Of a stretch of DNA of 64,000 bases, positions 16,695-25,831 are shown piece by piece. The first letter of the stretch is position 1. Every line of letters begins with the position of its first letter. Where the stretch lies: contig JAFIGY010000022.1 in assembly GCA_017849435.1 (NCBI GenBank), positions 186,001-250,000 on the forward strand, given 5' to 3'. The DNA is from Chitinophaga niabensis. Lineage in GTDB: Bacteria > Bacteroidota > Bacteroidia > Chitinophagales > Chitinophagaceae. The notes beneath the pieces were generated by a model. It was not told the origin of the DNA and made no database searches. It saw only the letters and a list, made by a program, of their open reading frames with translations. The position numbers and the translations under genes were made by a program.

Positions 16695-16712
16695 TTAATT
16701 ATATATAATTAA
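16695..16712. repeat. 18-bp perfect AT palindrome
   Basis: TTAATTATATATAATTAA is its own reverse complement. The core AATTATATATAA recurs 23 bases downstream. It could be a site for an AT-binding regulator or simply compositional. Confidence 0.4.
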
Positions 16713-16756
16713 ATTTAATGAATTATATATAAATTTATATGTGTTTTTCTCCGAAA

Positions 16757-16791
16757 TTTAATACGAGCAATTCACTTCTGCCTTACCTTTG
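16757..16791 (+). promoter_or_regulatory. promoter of the exoprotein gene
   Basis: TACCTTTG at 16784-16791 is a perfect -7 element; TTTA at 16757-16760 lies 23 bases upstream as a possible -33. The leader would be about 80 bases to the GTG at 16878 and includes the palindrome GTCTCGAGAC. Confidence 0.55.
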
Positions 16792-16877
16792 CACAAGTTG
16801 TCTCGAGACCGGAGTGAAGATCGTACGTTGAGTTTTAGTCCCTGAAGCATTACATCATTCGTAAATTTTGACCTTAC

Positions 16878-19800
16878 GTGAAAAACCTTTACATTCTGGG
16901 GCATCGGATACGTGTCAGTGTATGTGCATGTGTGATGTTGCTCCTGCTCCAATTTAAAGCCGCTGGGCAAGGAGACCAGCAAAAGACTACGATCAGGATG
17001 AATGCCTGGGGTAGTACGATAGGCGCCTGGATCCATCTGCCCGATGATTACAATACCACATCGCAGACTTATCCTTTACTGATCTTCTTCCACGGGATCG
17101 GGGAAGCCGGTACAAATCTGGATGCCGTGTTAGCGCAGGGAATTCCCAAGCTGATCTCTCAGGGCGCCAAAATGGATTTCACCGTTGGCGGTAAACTGTA
17201 CAAATTTATTGTAGTATCTCCGCAATCTCCCAGCGGATGGATGAACGCAGATCAGACCGATGCTATTATCGAAGACCTGAAATCCCGCTACAGAGTTGAT
17301 TTGAACCGCATCTACCTGACCGGCCTCAGTGCAGGGGGATATGCCACGTGGACGTACCCGTTAGGAAGCACGACTTATGCCAACAAAGTAGCTGCTATTG
17401 TACCGGTATCCGCAGCTGGTCCTGATAATCAGCAGAACATTTGTAACATCGCCACCGCAAAGATACCCGTGTGGACACTCTGCGGCAGTGTGGATCAGTT
17501 CATCGATGAAGACAGAAGACTGACCGATCTCATCAATAGTTGCAATCCTCCCGTAAAAGCACTTCTGACCGTTACGCCCGGCGCCGGACACTCCGGCAGC
17601 TTTTGGGACCAGGCCTACGATGTCACCAATAAATATAATACGCCCAATATCTATCAATGGATGCTGGGATATAGCAGGAACGGTTCTACGCCGCCGGTGA
17701 ATCAACCTCCGGTGGCCAATGCAGGTCCCAATCAAACGATCACATTACCCACCAGCACTACAGGCCTTGATGGCAGCGCATCTTCCGATCCTGTCGGGAG
17801 TATCACTGCTTATTCCTGGGCAAAGATCAGTGGCCCCGCTGGTGGTACCATCGCTTCGCCGAATGCCGCCAAAACCAATATTAGCGCGCTGGCAGCCGGA
17901 ACGTATGTATTCGAACTCACTGTCACCAATGATAAGGGACTCACCAGCAAAGCACAGGTAACCATCACTGTGAATGCGGCCAATCAACCGCCGGTGGCCA
18001 ATGCAGGCAGTAATCAAACGATCACATTGCCGGTAAGCACTGCCAGTCTGGATGGCAGTGCATCTTCCACACCAACCGGTACTATCACCACCTGGGCATG
18101 GGCAAAAATCAGCGGCCCCGCGGGTGGCGCCATTGCCACGCCCAACGCAGCCCAAACCAATATCAGCGGACTGTTGGCAGGTACTTATGTATATGAGCTG
18201 ACCGTTACTAATGATAAGGGGTTAACCAGCAAAGCACAGGTAACCATCACCGTGAATGCAGCACCCTCCACGCCAACGGTAGCCAAAGCCGGTGGAAGTC
18301 TCAATGTTACGCTGCCTGTATCAACCGCGAACCTCGACGGGAGCTCTTCTACCGGTAACATCGTTACCTGGGCATGGAGCAAACTAAGCGGCCCCGCCGG
18401 TGGTACCATCGCCACACCCAATGCGGCTAAAACCGCTATCTCCGGGCTGGTAGCAGGAACCTATTCTTACCAGCTCAGCATTACGGACGACAAAGGCGTT
18501 AGCAGCACGGATATTCTGACGGTGACCGTAGCCGCTGCACCTTCCGGAGGCGGGGATGTTTGCAACAATTGTAAACTCACCCTCACGCCCGGTACAGACG
18601 GCGGTCTGTACATAGACGGCTCAAAATACAATCTTCAGCCTGGTGATACGATCTGTATCAAAGGGGGCACATATACTTATGCAGAATTCTACAATTTTAA
18701 CGGCGCAGCTGGAAAACCGCTGGTGTTCATCAACTGCGGCGGCAAGGTAACGATCGGTGTGAACGGTAATGCCGGTATGAATTTCCGCGATTCCAAATAT
18801 TTCAAAGTAACCGGCTCCGGAAGTGCGGATAAATATGGATTCTATGTCACCAGCGGAACGCCGGGAAAATACCTCCCCAGCGGTTTTGCAGCAGGTAAAG
18901 GTTGTTCTGATTACGAAGCGGAGAGAATAGAAGTGAGCAATGTGGAAGCAGGTTTCCTCTGTAAGGTGAACCCTGTGTGTGAAGACCCCTCCACCCAATA
19001 CCCCAACTTCGCTATCCGCAACATCATCTTCCATGATCTTTTTATCCATGAAACACTCGGGGAAGCGATGTACATCGGCCATACCTCCCCACAAGGCATA
19101 GAGATCACCTGTAACGACGGCAGCAAACAAACCCTTGTGCCGCCAAAGATCTTCAATTGTAAGGTATACAATGTAACCACGCTCAACAGTGGATGGGACG
19201 GTATCCAGGTTTCCGGTGTGCCGGAAGGGCTGGAGATCTATAATAACACCGTGACCAACTACGGTACTACCGACATGGGTAGCCAGCAGGCCGGGATCAT
19301 TTTCGGTGGTGAAGGGAACGGCAGCGTGCACGACAATATCATCAACGGCGGTACCGGTAACGGGATGCAGATATTCGGCGGAGGGCTGATCTATGTTTAC
19401 AACAACGTGTTGAACAAAACAGGTGTTAGTCCTACTGAAAAACAGGATGCCATCTTCATAGACGACAAACCTACCGGTTATCTGTATAAACCGATCCAGG
19501 TGTATGTGTTCAACAATACCGTCATCAACTCCGGCCGCACCGGTATTCTGTTCTACAATTCCATGAATACAGCGGCGCCGGGAAGTAAGTTCTATAACAA
19601 CTTTATTATAGCGCCGGGTTCCTGGACGGCTTCAAAGGGAGACAAGGCTTACATCGATATCAACCCATCCGTAAATCCGGATATCACGAACAACGTATAC
19701 GTACTGGATCCCAATGCCGCAAATTTCCGGAACTATGCAGGCGCGGATTTCCATCTTGCAACTGGTTCTCCGGCGATCGACAAGGGCAGGGAAGTAGCGT

Positions 19801-22160
19801 CGTTCGGTGTACCGGGGCTGAATAAAGATATTGATGGTAACCAGCGTCCGTACGGCACTGCGGTGGATGCAGGCGCATATGAGTTCACCGGTGGCACACC
19901 TCCCGTTAATCAACCGCCGGTGGCAAAACCGGGGAACAATGTTACAATTACATTGCCTGTAAATACCACAACACTGGATGGCAGCGCTTCCTACGATCCG
20001 GATGGCACCATCGTCAGTTATGCATGGGCAAAGATCAGTGGCCCTGCCGGTGGCACAATTGCTTCGCCAGCTGCCGCTAAAACAGTGATCAACGGACTGG
20101 TAGCGGGTACTTACGTATATGAACTCACGGTAACGGATAATGGCGGATTGACGGGCAAAGCACAGGTGACCATCACCGTGAACGCAGCCAATCAGCCGCC
20201 GATAGCCAATGCAGGCAGCAATCAAACGATCACACTGCCTGTAAGCACCGCCAGCCTGGATGGTAGCGCATCTTCCGATCCTGCCGGCACTATCACGGCC
20301 TATTCCTGGGCAAAAATCAGTGGTCCCGCAGGTGGTGCCATCGCTACACCCAATGCAGCTAAAACCAATGTCAGCGGACTGGTGGCAGGATCATATGTAT
20401 ACGAACTCACGGTAACAAATGATAAAGGACTTAGCAGCAAAGCACAGGTAACCATCACCGTGAACGCAGCCAATCAGCCGCCGGTAGCCAATGCAGGCAG
20501 CAATCAAGCGATTACACTGCCTGTAAGCACCGCCAGCCTGGACGGTAGCGCATCTTCTACACCAACCGGCACTATCACGGCCTATTCCTGGGCAAAGATC
20601 AGTGGTCCCGCAGGTGGCGCCATCGCTACACCCAATGCCGCTAAAACCAATGTCAGCGGACTGGTGGCAGGATCATATGTATACGAACTCACGGTAACAA
20701 ACGATAAAGGACTCAGCAGCAAAGCGCAGGTGACCATTACCGTAAATGCAACAAATCAACCACCGGTCGCTAACGCAGGCCGGGATACGACCATCACCCT
20801 GCCGGTGAACAACGTCATGCTGAGCGGAGAATTGTCCAAAGCTCCCGGTGGCACGATCGTTACATGGTTATGGACCAAGGTGAGCGGCCCACAGGGCGGC
20901 GTGATCACCAGTCCCAATACCACCTTCACACAGATCACGAATCTCATTGCCGGTGTATATGTGTTCCAGCTCACAGTAACCGATAATAACGGCGCTTCCG
21001 CAACCGCCAGTGTAACCGTTACCGTTAATCCACCTGTAAATCAGCCGCCGGTGGCAAATGCGGGGAATGATGTTACACTCACGTTGCCCAATAACAGCAC
21101 TACGTTGGATGGAACGGCTTCATATGATCCGGATGGCTCCATACAGAGTTATCAATGGACGTATATCAGTGGTCCTTCCACTTTCGCCATCGCGAATCCA
21201 ACAGCGCCTAAAACCCTGCTGCAGAACCTGCAGGCCGGGGTATATGTTTTCGAACTCACCGTGACGGACAACCGCGGCGCCAAAGCATCCGCGAGAGTAA
21301 CCATCACCGTGCAATCCGCCGCCAACAAACCGCCGGTGGCCAATGCAGGCAGCGACAAAACACTGACCCTGCCGCAGAACTCAACCATACTGGATGGTTC
21401 CGCTTCCTATGATCCCGATGGCACCATCGTCAGCTATGCCTGGACGCAGGTATGGGGAGCCGCAGCAACACTGAGCACTCCCAATGCCGCACAAACGGGC
21501 GTTAGCGGCCTGCAACAGGGCACTTATATTTTCGAACTGCGAGTAACCGATAATAGCGGTGCATCATCCACTGCACGCGTTACCGTAACAGTAAATGCCG
21601 CTAACTCTCAGCCTCCGGTATCCTTGCCCGGTGCTGATCAAACCATCCGGTTGCCGGAAAGCACCGTTACGTTGGATGGTACCGCATCCTACGCACCCAA
21701 TGGTCAGATCAGGCAATACAGCTGGAAACTTGTTTCCGGTCCCGGCCCGGCTTCCATTATATCTCCCTCCGCCGCCAGAACACGTATCACAGGCTTGTCT
21801 GAAGGGATATATGTATTTGAGCTGATGGTGACAGATAACCTGAACAATACCGCAAGGGCCACAGTACAGATCACAGTACAAAGTTCGTCCGGAGATAAAC
21901 AATTACGTCTCTTCCCGAATCCGGCAGTAGACAACATACAGGTAAGGCTCAAAGCCAATACCATCCAGAATGCCACGCTCCGGATATTCAATTCCAACGG
22001 CACCCTCGTGAGAACGATCCCGATCGGTACGCAACAGGAAACCTGGAATCAGACGGTGAATGTGAACGACCTGACAGGTGGTTTGTATATCATGAAAATT
22101 TCGGGAGACAGGGGATTGAATATATCCACGAAATTTGTGAAAGTATCCGCATCGCGGTAA
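16878..22160 (+). CDS. giant secreted modular protein: esterase, PKD repeats, beta-helix, T9SS sorting tail
   Basis: A 1760-residue exoprotein with a GTG start and Sec signal peptide (about 1-31). Residues 35-270 are an alpha/beta-hydrolase of the predicted esterase/peptidase type with LLIFFHG, nucleophile S151 (GLSAGG), D206 and H238. Three PKD-like domains of 94 residues follow (275-556). Residues 560-1005 are a right-handed parallel beta-helix (pectate-lyase-like, with NN/SxxxI coils and a PAIDKG..DIDGNQRP..DAGAYEF ending). Seven more PKD-like domains cover 1011-1670, and a type IX secretion type A sorting tail (LFPNP..., ending in GGLYIMKIS) covers about 1675-1760. This suggests a cell-surface polysaccharide deacetylating or debranching enzyme with a glycan-binding or lyase helix. 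The substrate cannot be read from the sequence. Confidence 0.9.
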   Translation: MKNLYILGHRIRVSVCACVMLLLLQFKAAGQGDQQKTTIRMNAWGSTIGAWIHLPDDYNTTSQTYPLLIFFHGIGEAGTNLDAVLAQGIPKLISQGAKMDFTVGGKLYKFIVVSPQSPSGWMNADQTDAIIEDLKSRYRVDLNRIYLTGLSAGGYATWTYPLGSTTYANKVAAIVPVSAAGPDNQQNICNIATAKIPVWTLCGSVDQFIDEDRRLTDLINSCNPPVKALLTVTPGAGHSGSFWDQAYDVTNKYNTPNIYQWMLGYSRNGSTPPVNQPPVANAGPNQTITLPTSTTGLDGSASSDPVGSITAYSWAKISGPAGGTIASPNAAKTNISALAAGTYVFELTVTNDKGLTSKAQVTITVNAANQPPVANAGSNQTITLPVSTASLDGSASSTPTGTITTWAWAKISGPAGGAIATPNAAQTNISGLLAGTYVYELTVTNDKGLTSKAQVTITVNAAPSTPTVAKAGGSLNVTLPVSTANLDGSSSTGNIVTWAWSKLSGPAGGTIATPNAAKTAISGLVAGTYSYQLSITDDKGVSSTDILTVTVAAAPSGGGDVCNNCKLTLTPGTDGGLYIDGSKYNLQPGDTICIKGGTYTYAEFYNFNGAAGKPLVFINCGGKVTIGVNGNAGMNFRDSKYFKVTGSGSADKYGFYVTSGTPGKYLPSGFAAGKGCSDYEAERIEVSNVEAGFLCKVNPVCEDPSTQYPNFAIRNIIFHDLFIHETLGEAMYIGHTSPQGIEITCNDGSKQTLVPPKIFNCKVYNVTTLNSGWDGIQVSGVPEGLEIYNNTVTNYGTTDMGSQQAGIIFGGEGNGSVHDNIINGGTGNGMQIFGGGLIYVYNNVLNKTGVSPTEKQDAIFIDDKPTGYLYKPIQVYVFNNTVINSGRTGILFYNSMNTAAPGSKFYNNFIIAPGSWTASKGDKAYIDINPSVNPDITNNVYVLDPNAANFRNYAGADFHLATGSPAIDKGREVASFGVPGLNKDIDGNQRPYGTAVDAGAYEFTGGTPPVNQPPVAKPGNNVTITLPVNTTTLDGSASYDPDGTIVSYAWAKISGPAGGTIASPAAAKTVINGLVAGTYVYELTVTDNGGLTGKAQVTITVNAANQPPIANAGSNQTITLPVSTASLDGSASSDPAGTITAYSWAKISGPAGGAIATPNAAKTNVSGLVAGSYVYELTVTNDKGLSSKAQVTITVNAANQPPVANAGSNQAITLPVSTASLDGSASSTPTGTITAYSWAKISGPAGGAIATPNAAKTNVSGLVAGSYVYELTVTNDKGLSSKAQVTITVNATNQPPVANAGRDTTITLPVNNVMLSGELSKAPGGTIVTWLWTKVSGPQGGVITSPNTTFTQITNLIAGVYVFQLTVTDNNGASATASVTVTVNPPVNQPPVANAGNDVTLTLPNNSTTLDGTASYDPDGSIQSYQWTYISGPSTFAIANPTAPKTLLQNLQAGVYVFELTVTDNRGAKASARVTITVQSAANKPPVANAGSDKTLTLPQNSTILDGSASYDPDGTIVSYAWTQVWGAAATLSTPNAAQTGVSGLQQGTYIFELRVTDNSGASSTARVTVTVNAANSQPPVSLPGADQTIRLPESTVTLDGTASYAPNGQIRQYSWKLVSGPGPASIISPSAARTRITGLSEGIYVFELMVTDNLNNTARATVQITVQSSSGDKQLRLFPNPAVDNIQVRLKANTIQNATLRIFNSNGTLVRTIPIGTQQETWNQTVNVNDLTGGLYIMKISGDRGLNISTKFVKVSASR
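17700..18540 (+). repeat. three tandem PKD-coding repeats (first block)
   Basis: Units begin at 17700, 17982 and 18264, each 282 bases or slightly less. Each codes for a 94-residue domain with (V/I)TLP.ST..LDGS, W.K(I/L)SGPAGG and GTY.(Y/F)(E/Q)L motifs. Confidence 0.9.
19908..21893 (+). repeat. seven tandem PKD-coding repeats (second block)
   Basis: Units begin at 19908, 20190, 20472, 20754, 21039, 21324 and about 21606, with 282 to 285 base periods. The second and third (20190-20471, 20472-20753) are nearly identical in nucleotide sequence, which indicates recent duplication or gene conversion; later units diverge. Confidence 0.9.
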
Positions 22161-22180
22161 GCAAAGAAAGGATAAAGTTC

Positions 22181-22217
22181 AAAGCGGGGTTACACTAAGC
22201 GTAACCCCGCTTTTTTT
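22181..22217 (+). terminator. rho-independent terminator of the exoprotein gene
   Basis: AAAGCGGGGTTAC and GTAACCCCGCTTT form a 13-bp stem with a 7-base loop and a T run. The T run overlaps the stop codon of the convergent MFS gene. Confidence 0.9.
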
Positions 22218-23424
22218 ATACAGCTCTCCTGAAAGAACGGACAGCCAGTATCAGACTGCAGCCAAGCAGGATCGTGCTCATGATGAACGGCGCACCGGGA
22301 AATAGCACAGGCGCATCTTTCTTCGTAAAAAAATGGAACAGGCCGGTCATCAGCAAAGGCCCCACAATATTGGTAAGGCTCATCAGGCTGGTGATAGCGC
22401 CTTGTAGTTCTCCCTGTTCCGTAGGAGGCATCTCGTTGCTCATGATACCCTGCAACGAAGGCCCTGTAATACCGCCGAGGCAATAAAAAGGCAGGATCGC
22501 AAACATCATCCAGCCCTGCGTGGTCAATCCGAAAAGCAGGTAACCGGTCGCTAACAAAGACAAACCGACGATCACTGCCCGCCGTTGCCCCAGTTTCGGC
22601 ACTACCACCCGGATCAAACCACCCTGCACAATCGCCGCCATTACGCCAATGCAGGAAAGCGAATAACCTACCATCTCTTCCGACCATCCAAATTTAAACA
22701 TCCCGAAGTAGGACCATGTACTGTGCAGGGCGTGGCTGGCCGTCATTAATAACACAATGGCGCCCAACAGGGAATAAATGTTCTGATACTTTCGCATATG
22801 CCGCAAAGACCCGACAGGATTAGCCCGCGCCCAGGTGAAAGGACGCCGGTTCTCTTTCGCAAGCGATTCCGGCAGAATGAAATACCCGTACAACCAGTTC
22901 AGCAATGAAAGACCAGCGGCCACATAGAATGGGAACCGGAGACCAAATTTACTCGTGATGCCACCAATAGCAGGCCCCAGTATGAAACCCAGTCCAAACG
23001 CCACACCTACCAGACCAAAGTTCTGCGCACGTTTTTCAGCCGGACTCACATCCGCGATGTATGCAGAAGCCGCAGTCATGCTGGCGCCCGTGATTCCACA
23101 AAGGATGCGGCCAATGAATAACCAGAAGATAGAAGGAGCAAAGGCCATGAAGATATAATCGAGGCCCATGCCAAACAATGCAGCCAGTAACACGGGTCTG
23201 CGGCCATAGCGGTCGCTCAGCCCGCCGAGGATAGGGGCAAAAACGAATTGCATGATGGCGAAAGCAAACGTGAGCCAGCCGCCATATTGAGAAGCATCGC
23301 TGAGATTCCCGCCGATCAATGTTTCGATTAGTCTGGGTACGATGGGGATAATAATACCAAAGCCTGTGCAGTCGATCAGTAACGTGATGAAAATAAATAT
23401 AAGCGCCCCTTTCTTGTTGGTCAT
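22216..23424 (-). CDS. MFS transporter, DHA1 (TCR/Tet-like) family
   Basis: A 402-residue 12-helix major facilitator. TM1 carries the acidic residue in LLIDCTGFGIIIPIVP, the loop 2-3 motif A reads GGLSDRYGRRP, and motif C in TM5 reads GFILGPAIGG, which marks proton-driven drug exporters of the TetA-like group. The substrate is not predictable; similarity to TetA in these motifs does not show tetracycline resistance. The gene is monocistronic with a promoter about 10-20 bases upstream of its ATG. Confidence 0.88.
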   Translation of the reverse strand: MTNKKGALIFIFITLLIDCTGFGIIIPIVPRLIETLIGGNLSDASQYGGWLTFAFAIMQFVFAPILGGLSDRYGRRPVLLAALFGMGLDYIFMAFAPSIFWLFIGRILCGITGASMTAASAYIADVSPAEKRAQNFGLVGVAFGLGFILGPAIGGITSKFGLRFPFYVAAGLSLLNWLYGYFILPESLAKENRRPFTWARANPVGSLRHMRKYQNIYSLLGAIVLLMTASHALHSTWSYFGMFKFGWSEEMVGYSLSCIGVMAAIVQGGLIRVVVPKLGQRRAVIVGLSLLATGYLLFGLTTQGWMMFAILPFYCLGGITGPSLQGIMSNEMPPTEQGELQGAITSLMSLTNIVGPLLMTGLFHFFTKKDAPVLFPGAPFIMSTILLGCSLILAVRSFRRAV

Positions 23425-23440
23425 GCAAAAAAAATTTGCG

Positions 23441-23471
23441 CAAAATTATGGGGAATGCCCGTCCGCAGAAA
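23441..23471 (-). promoter_or_regulatory. promoter of the MFS gene
   Basis: Minus-strand TTTC (plus 23468-23471), 19 bases, TAATTTTG (plus 23441-23448), a perfect -7 element. Very short leader to the ATG at 23424. Confidence 0.6.
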
Positions 23472-23535
23472 GTTTTACGCCCCGCCAAATGATGTATGAC
23501 ATTCATAAGTGGGCAGTGCGATTGGAACGATGGCT

Positions 23536-24669
23536 TTAGGATTCCTGCATAGGGATCAGCTGAAGCATGTCCGGTTGCGCTGAAAACGCCTGCCGTAGCC
23601 GGTCTTCATGAGTATCCGTAATGAACACCTGTCCGTAATCATTGCCCTGAACAAGGTGGATCAACCGGGAAACCCTTTCCTGATCAAGCTTTTCAAACAC
23701 ATCATCCAGCAGAAGGATGGGAGGGAAGTGCTTTTGAGCACGGATCGTCTCATATTGCGCCAGCTTCAGTGCGAAGAGGAAGCTTTTGCGCTGCCCCTGC
23801 GAGGCGCTGCTTTTCATGGGATGCTCATCCAGCAGGAACAACAGATCATCCCGGTGAATACCGTGTGTGGTCCGCTGCAATTGCTTGTCGCGAAGCCTGT
23901 TCGTGCGGAGGAGCGATGAGAAGTCCTCGTCCGTAAGCTGGCTCTGGTAGCGGAAGGCCACCGTTTCATGACGACCGGCCAGGTAATCATACTTATCCTG
24001 TACCTGTCCGATGAAAGTTTCGAGGAAAGTCCGGCGGATATCGAACACCGGCACACCATGCCGGACCAGTTGCTCATCGAACACATCCAGCAGGGCGTCC
24101 GGGGAATGGGAGAGGTTCAGGAGCGTTTTCAGCAGGCTGTTGCGCTGCTGGAGGATTTTGTGGTAGGCGATGAGATGCTCCATGTACCCGGGATACAGCT
24201 GGCAGAGGAGGCTGTCCAGCCACCGGCGGCGGTCCTCGCTTCCGCCGAGGATGATCTCCGCGTCATCCGGCGCGATCATCACGGCCGGGAACTGCCCGAT
24301 GTGCCGGGAGAATTTCTCGTAGCTTTCATCGTTCAGGGCGATATCTTTTTTGCCGTCCTTTACGGTGCAGACGATCTTGTCATCTTTAGTGCCCCTTTGG
24401 AAGAGGGCTTCCAGCCGAAAACCGTTTGTGTCGTACCGGACATTCTGCGTTTCCGTGGCGTTGAAATAGCTTTTGGTGAAGCAGAGATAATAAATGGCGT
24501 CCAGGAGGTTCGTCTTCCCCGAACCATTCCGGCCGGTGATGCCGATGACCCTTTTGGAAAAACTGAAAGTCCGGAAAGTATAATTCTTGAACTGCGTGAG
24601 TGATATTTTGGAGACCGATAACAAGCGTAGCGGATATGATTTATATAATGAAGTAATATTTTTTAACAT
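23536..24669 (-). CDS. recF: DNA replication and repair protein RecF
   Basis: A 377-residue SMC-like ATPase that loads RecA at gaps. Walker A is GITGRNGSGKTNLL, the signature motif SQGQRKSFLFALKLAQ is present, and Walker B is ILLLDDVFEKLD. ATG at 24669 (MLKNITSLY) is chosen; the frame extends upstream but homologous sequence begins with LLSVSKISLTQFKNY. It is not next to dnaN or gyrB, so the dnaA-dnaN-recF order is not kept here. It is divergent from pdhA. Confidence 0.93.
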   Translation of the reverse strand: MLKNITSLYKSYPLRLLSVSKISLTQFKNYTFRTFSFSKRVIGITGRNGSGKTNLLDAIYYLCFTKSYFNATETQNVRYDTNGFRLEALFQRGTKDDKIVCTVKDGKKDIALNDESYEKFSRHIGQFPAVMIAPDDAEIILGGSEDRRRWLDSLLCQLYPGYMEHLIAYHKILQQRNSLLKTLLNLSHSPDALLDVFDEQLVRHGVPVFDIRRTFLETFIGQVQDKYDYLAGRHETVAFRYQSQLTDEDFSSLLRTNRLRDKQLQRTTHGIHRDDLLFLLDEHPMKSSASQGQRKSFLFALKLAQYETIRAQKHFPPILLLDDVFEKLDQERVSRLIHLVQGNDYGQVFITDTHEDRLRQAFSAQPDMLQLIPMQES

Positions 24670-24729
24670 ATAGAGCCGCAACTGGTTGCGGCATCCTGCC
24701 GGTGTTCGCACATCCTTCTGCAAAATTGC

Positions 24730-24759
24730 TTGAATTTGCAGATTTTCCTGTTATATTTG
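24730..24759 (+). promoter_or_regulatory. promoter of pdhA
   Basis: TTG at 24730-24732, 19 bases, TATATTTG at 24752-24759 (perfect -7). Predicted transcript start near 24765 leaves only the GTG at 24796 as the first plausible start codon. Confidence 0.6.
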
Positions 24760-24795
24760 CGAACAAATTTAGAAATAGTGCAAACTTTAACAGAC

Positions 24796-25788
24796 GTGAA
24801 GACGAAATTCACCAAAGAGACTTATCTATACTGGTATGAATTGATGCTGTTACTGCGCCGCTTTGAAGAGAAGGCCGGGCAACTGTACGGTATGCAAAAG
24901 ATCCGCGGGTTTTGCCACCTTTATATCGGGCAGGAGGCTATTGCCGCCGGTGCGATGACGGCTACCAGGCCCGGGGACAAATTCATCACGGCTTACCGCG
25001 ATCACGCCCTTGCGATTGCTAAAGGTATCTCTGCCAAGGCTTGTATGGCCGAGTTATACGGTAAGGCAACCGGGTGCTCCAAGGGTAAAGGGGGCTCAAT
25101 GCACTTTTTCTCAAAAGAACATGGTTTCTTCGGCGGCCACGGTATCGTGGGCGCGCAAATAGGTACCGGTGCCGGTCTGGCTTTTGCCGAACAATACACC
25201 GGTACGGATAATGTGGTGCTCTGCTTCTTCGGTGACGGCGCCGCCCGTCAGGGGATGCTGCATGAGACCTTCAACATGGCCATGCTGTGGAAACTCCCGG
25301 TAATCTTCATTTGCGAGAACAATCACTATGCGATGGGAACCTCTGTTGAAAGAACTTCCAACGTATTGGACATTTACAAACTGGCAGACGCCTACGAAAT
25401 GCCGGCCGATTCTATCGACGGGATGAGCTGTGAGGCCGTGCATGAAGGGATCCAGCGCGCTGTGACCCGTGCCCGTGAAGCCGGTGGCCCCACACTGCTG
25501 GAGATCAAAACTTACCGCTACCGTGGCCACTCCATGAGCGACCCGGCCAAATACCGCACCAAGGAAGAAGTAGAAGAGTATAAAGAGCGGGATCCGCTGA
25601 CCGTAGTGTTGAAAACCCTGCAGGAGAACAAATGGATCACCGATGCGGAACTGGAAGCTATCAACGAACGCGTGAAAGCAGAAGTGGAAGAGTCTGTGCA
25701 GTTCGCAGAAGAAAGCCCCTGGCCGTCAGATGATGAACTGTTGAAAGACGTATATATTCAGCAGGATTATCCTTTCATCGTTGACTAA
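24796..25788 (+). CDS. pdhA: pyruvate dehydrogenase E1 component, alpha subunit
   Basis: A 330-residue thiamine diphosphate enzyme subunit that decarboxylates pyruvate. It begins TKETYLYWYELMLLLRRFEEK, has GKGGSMHFFSKEHGFFGGHGIVG and the TPP-binding GDGAARQG...ENN motif, and carries the phosphorylation-loop-like TYRYRGHSMSDPAKYR. GTG at 24796 is chosen from promoter position. The beta subunit and E2/E3 are not in the window. It may share its transcript with the TPR protein downstream (43-base gap). Confidence 0.93.
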   Translation: MKTKFTKETYLYWYELMLLLRRFEEKAGQLYGMQKIRGFCHLYIGQEAIAAGAMTATRPGDKFITAYRDHALAIAKGISAKACMAELYGKATGCSKGKGGSMHFFSKEHGFFGGHGIVGAQIGTGAGLAFAEQYTGTDNVVLCFFGDGAARQGMLHETFNMAMLWKLPVIFICENNHYAMGTSVERTSNVLDIYKLADAYEMPADSIDGMSCEAVHEGIQRAVTRAREAGGPTLLEIKTYRYRGHSMSDPAKYRTKEEVEEYKERDPLTVVLKTLQENKWITDAELEAINERVKAEVEESVQFAEESPWPSDDELLKDVYIQQDYPFIVD

Positions 25789-25831
25789 TGCGGTCCCTAT
25801 CCACCTATTTATTCAATTCAGTAAAAAAGAA

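Larger units (their letters stand above)
16556..16877. other. AT-rich upstream region of the exoprotein gene
   Basis: About 320 bases, very AT-rich between 16640 and 16760. It holds an 18-bp perfect palindrome (16695-16712), a second copy of its AATTATATATAA core at 16721-16732, a promoter at 16757-16791 and a 10-bp palindrome GTCTCGAGAC at 16800-16809. No gene is seen. Confidence 0.55.

Noticed and set aside
17700..21893. CRISPR-like or satellite reading of the regular 282-base repeats
   Set aside because: The repeats are in-frame PKD domains inside one open reading frame, with no spacers.
22216..23424. Tetracycline resistance gene
   Set aside because: Shared DHA1 motifs do not show the substrate, and the locus has no mobile element or TetR-type regulator.
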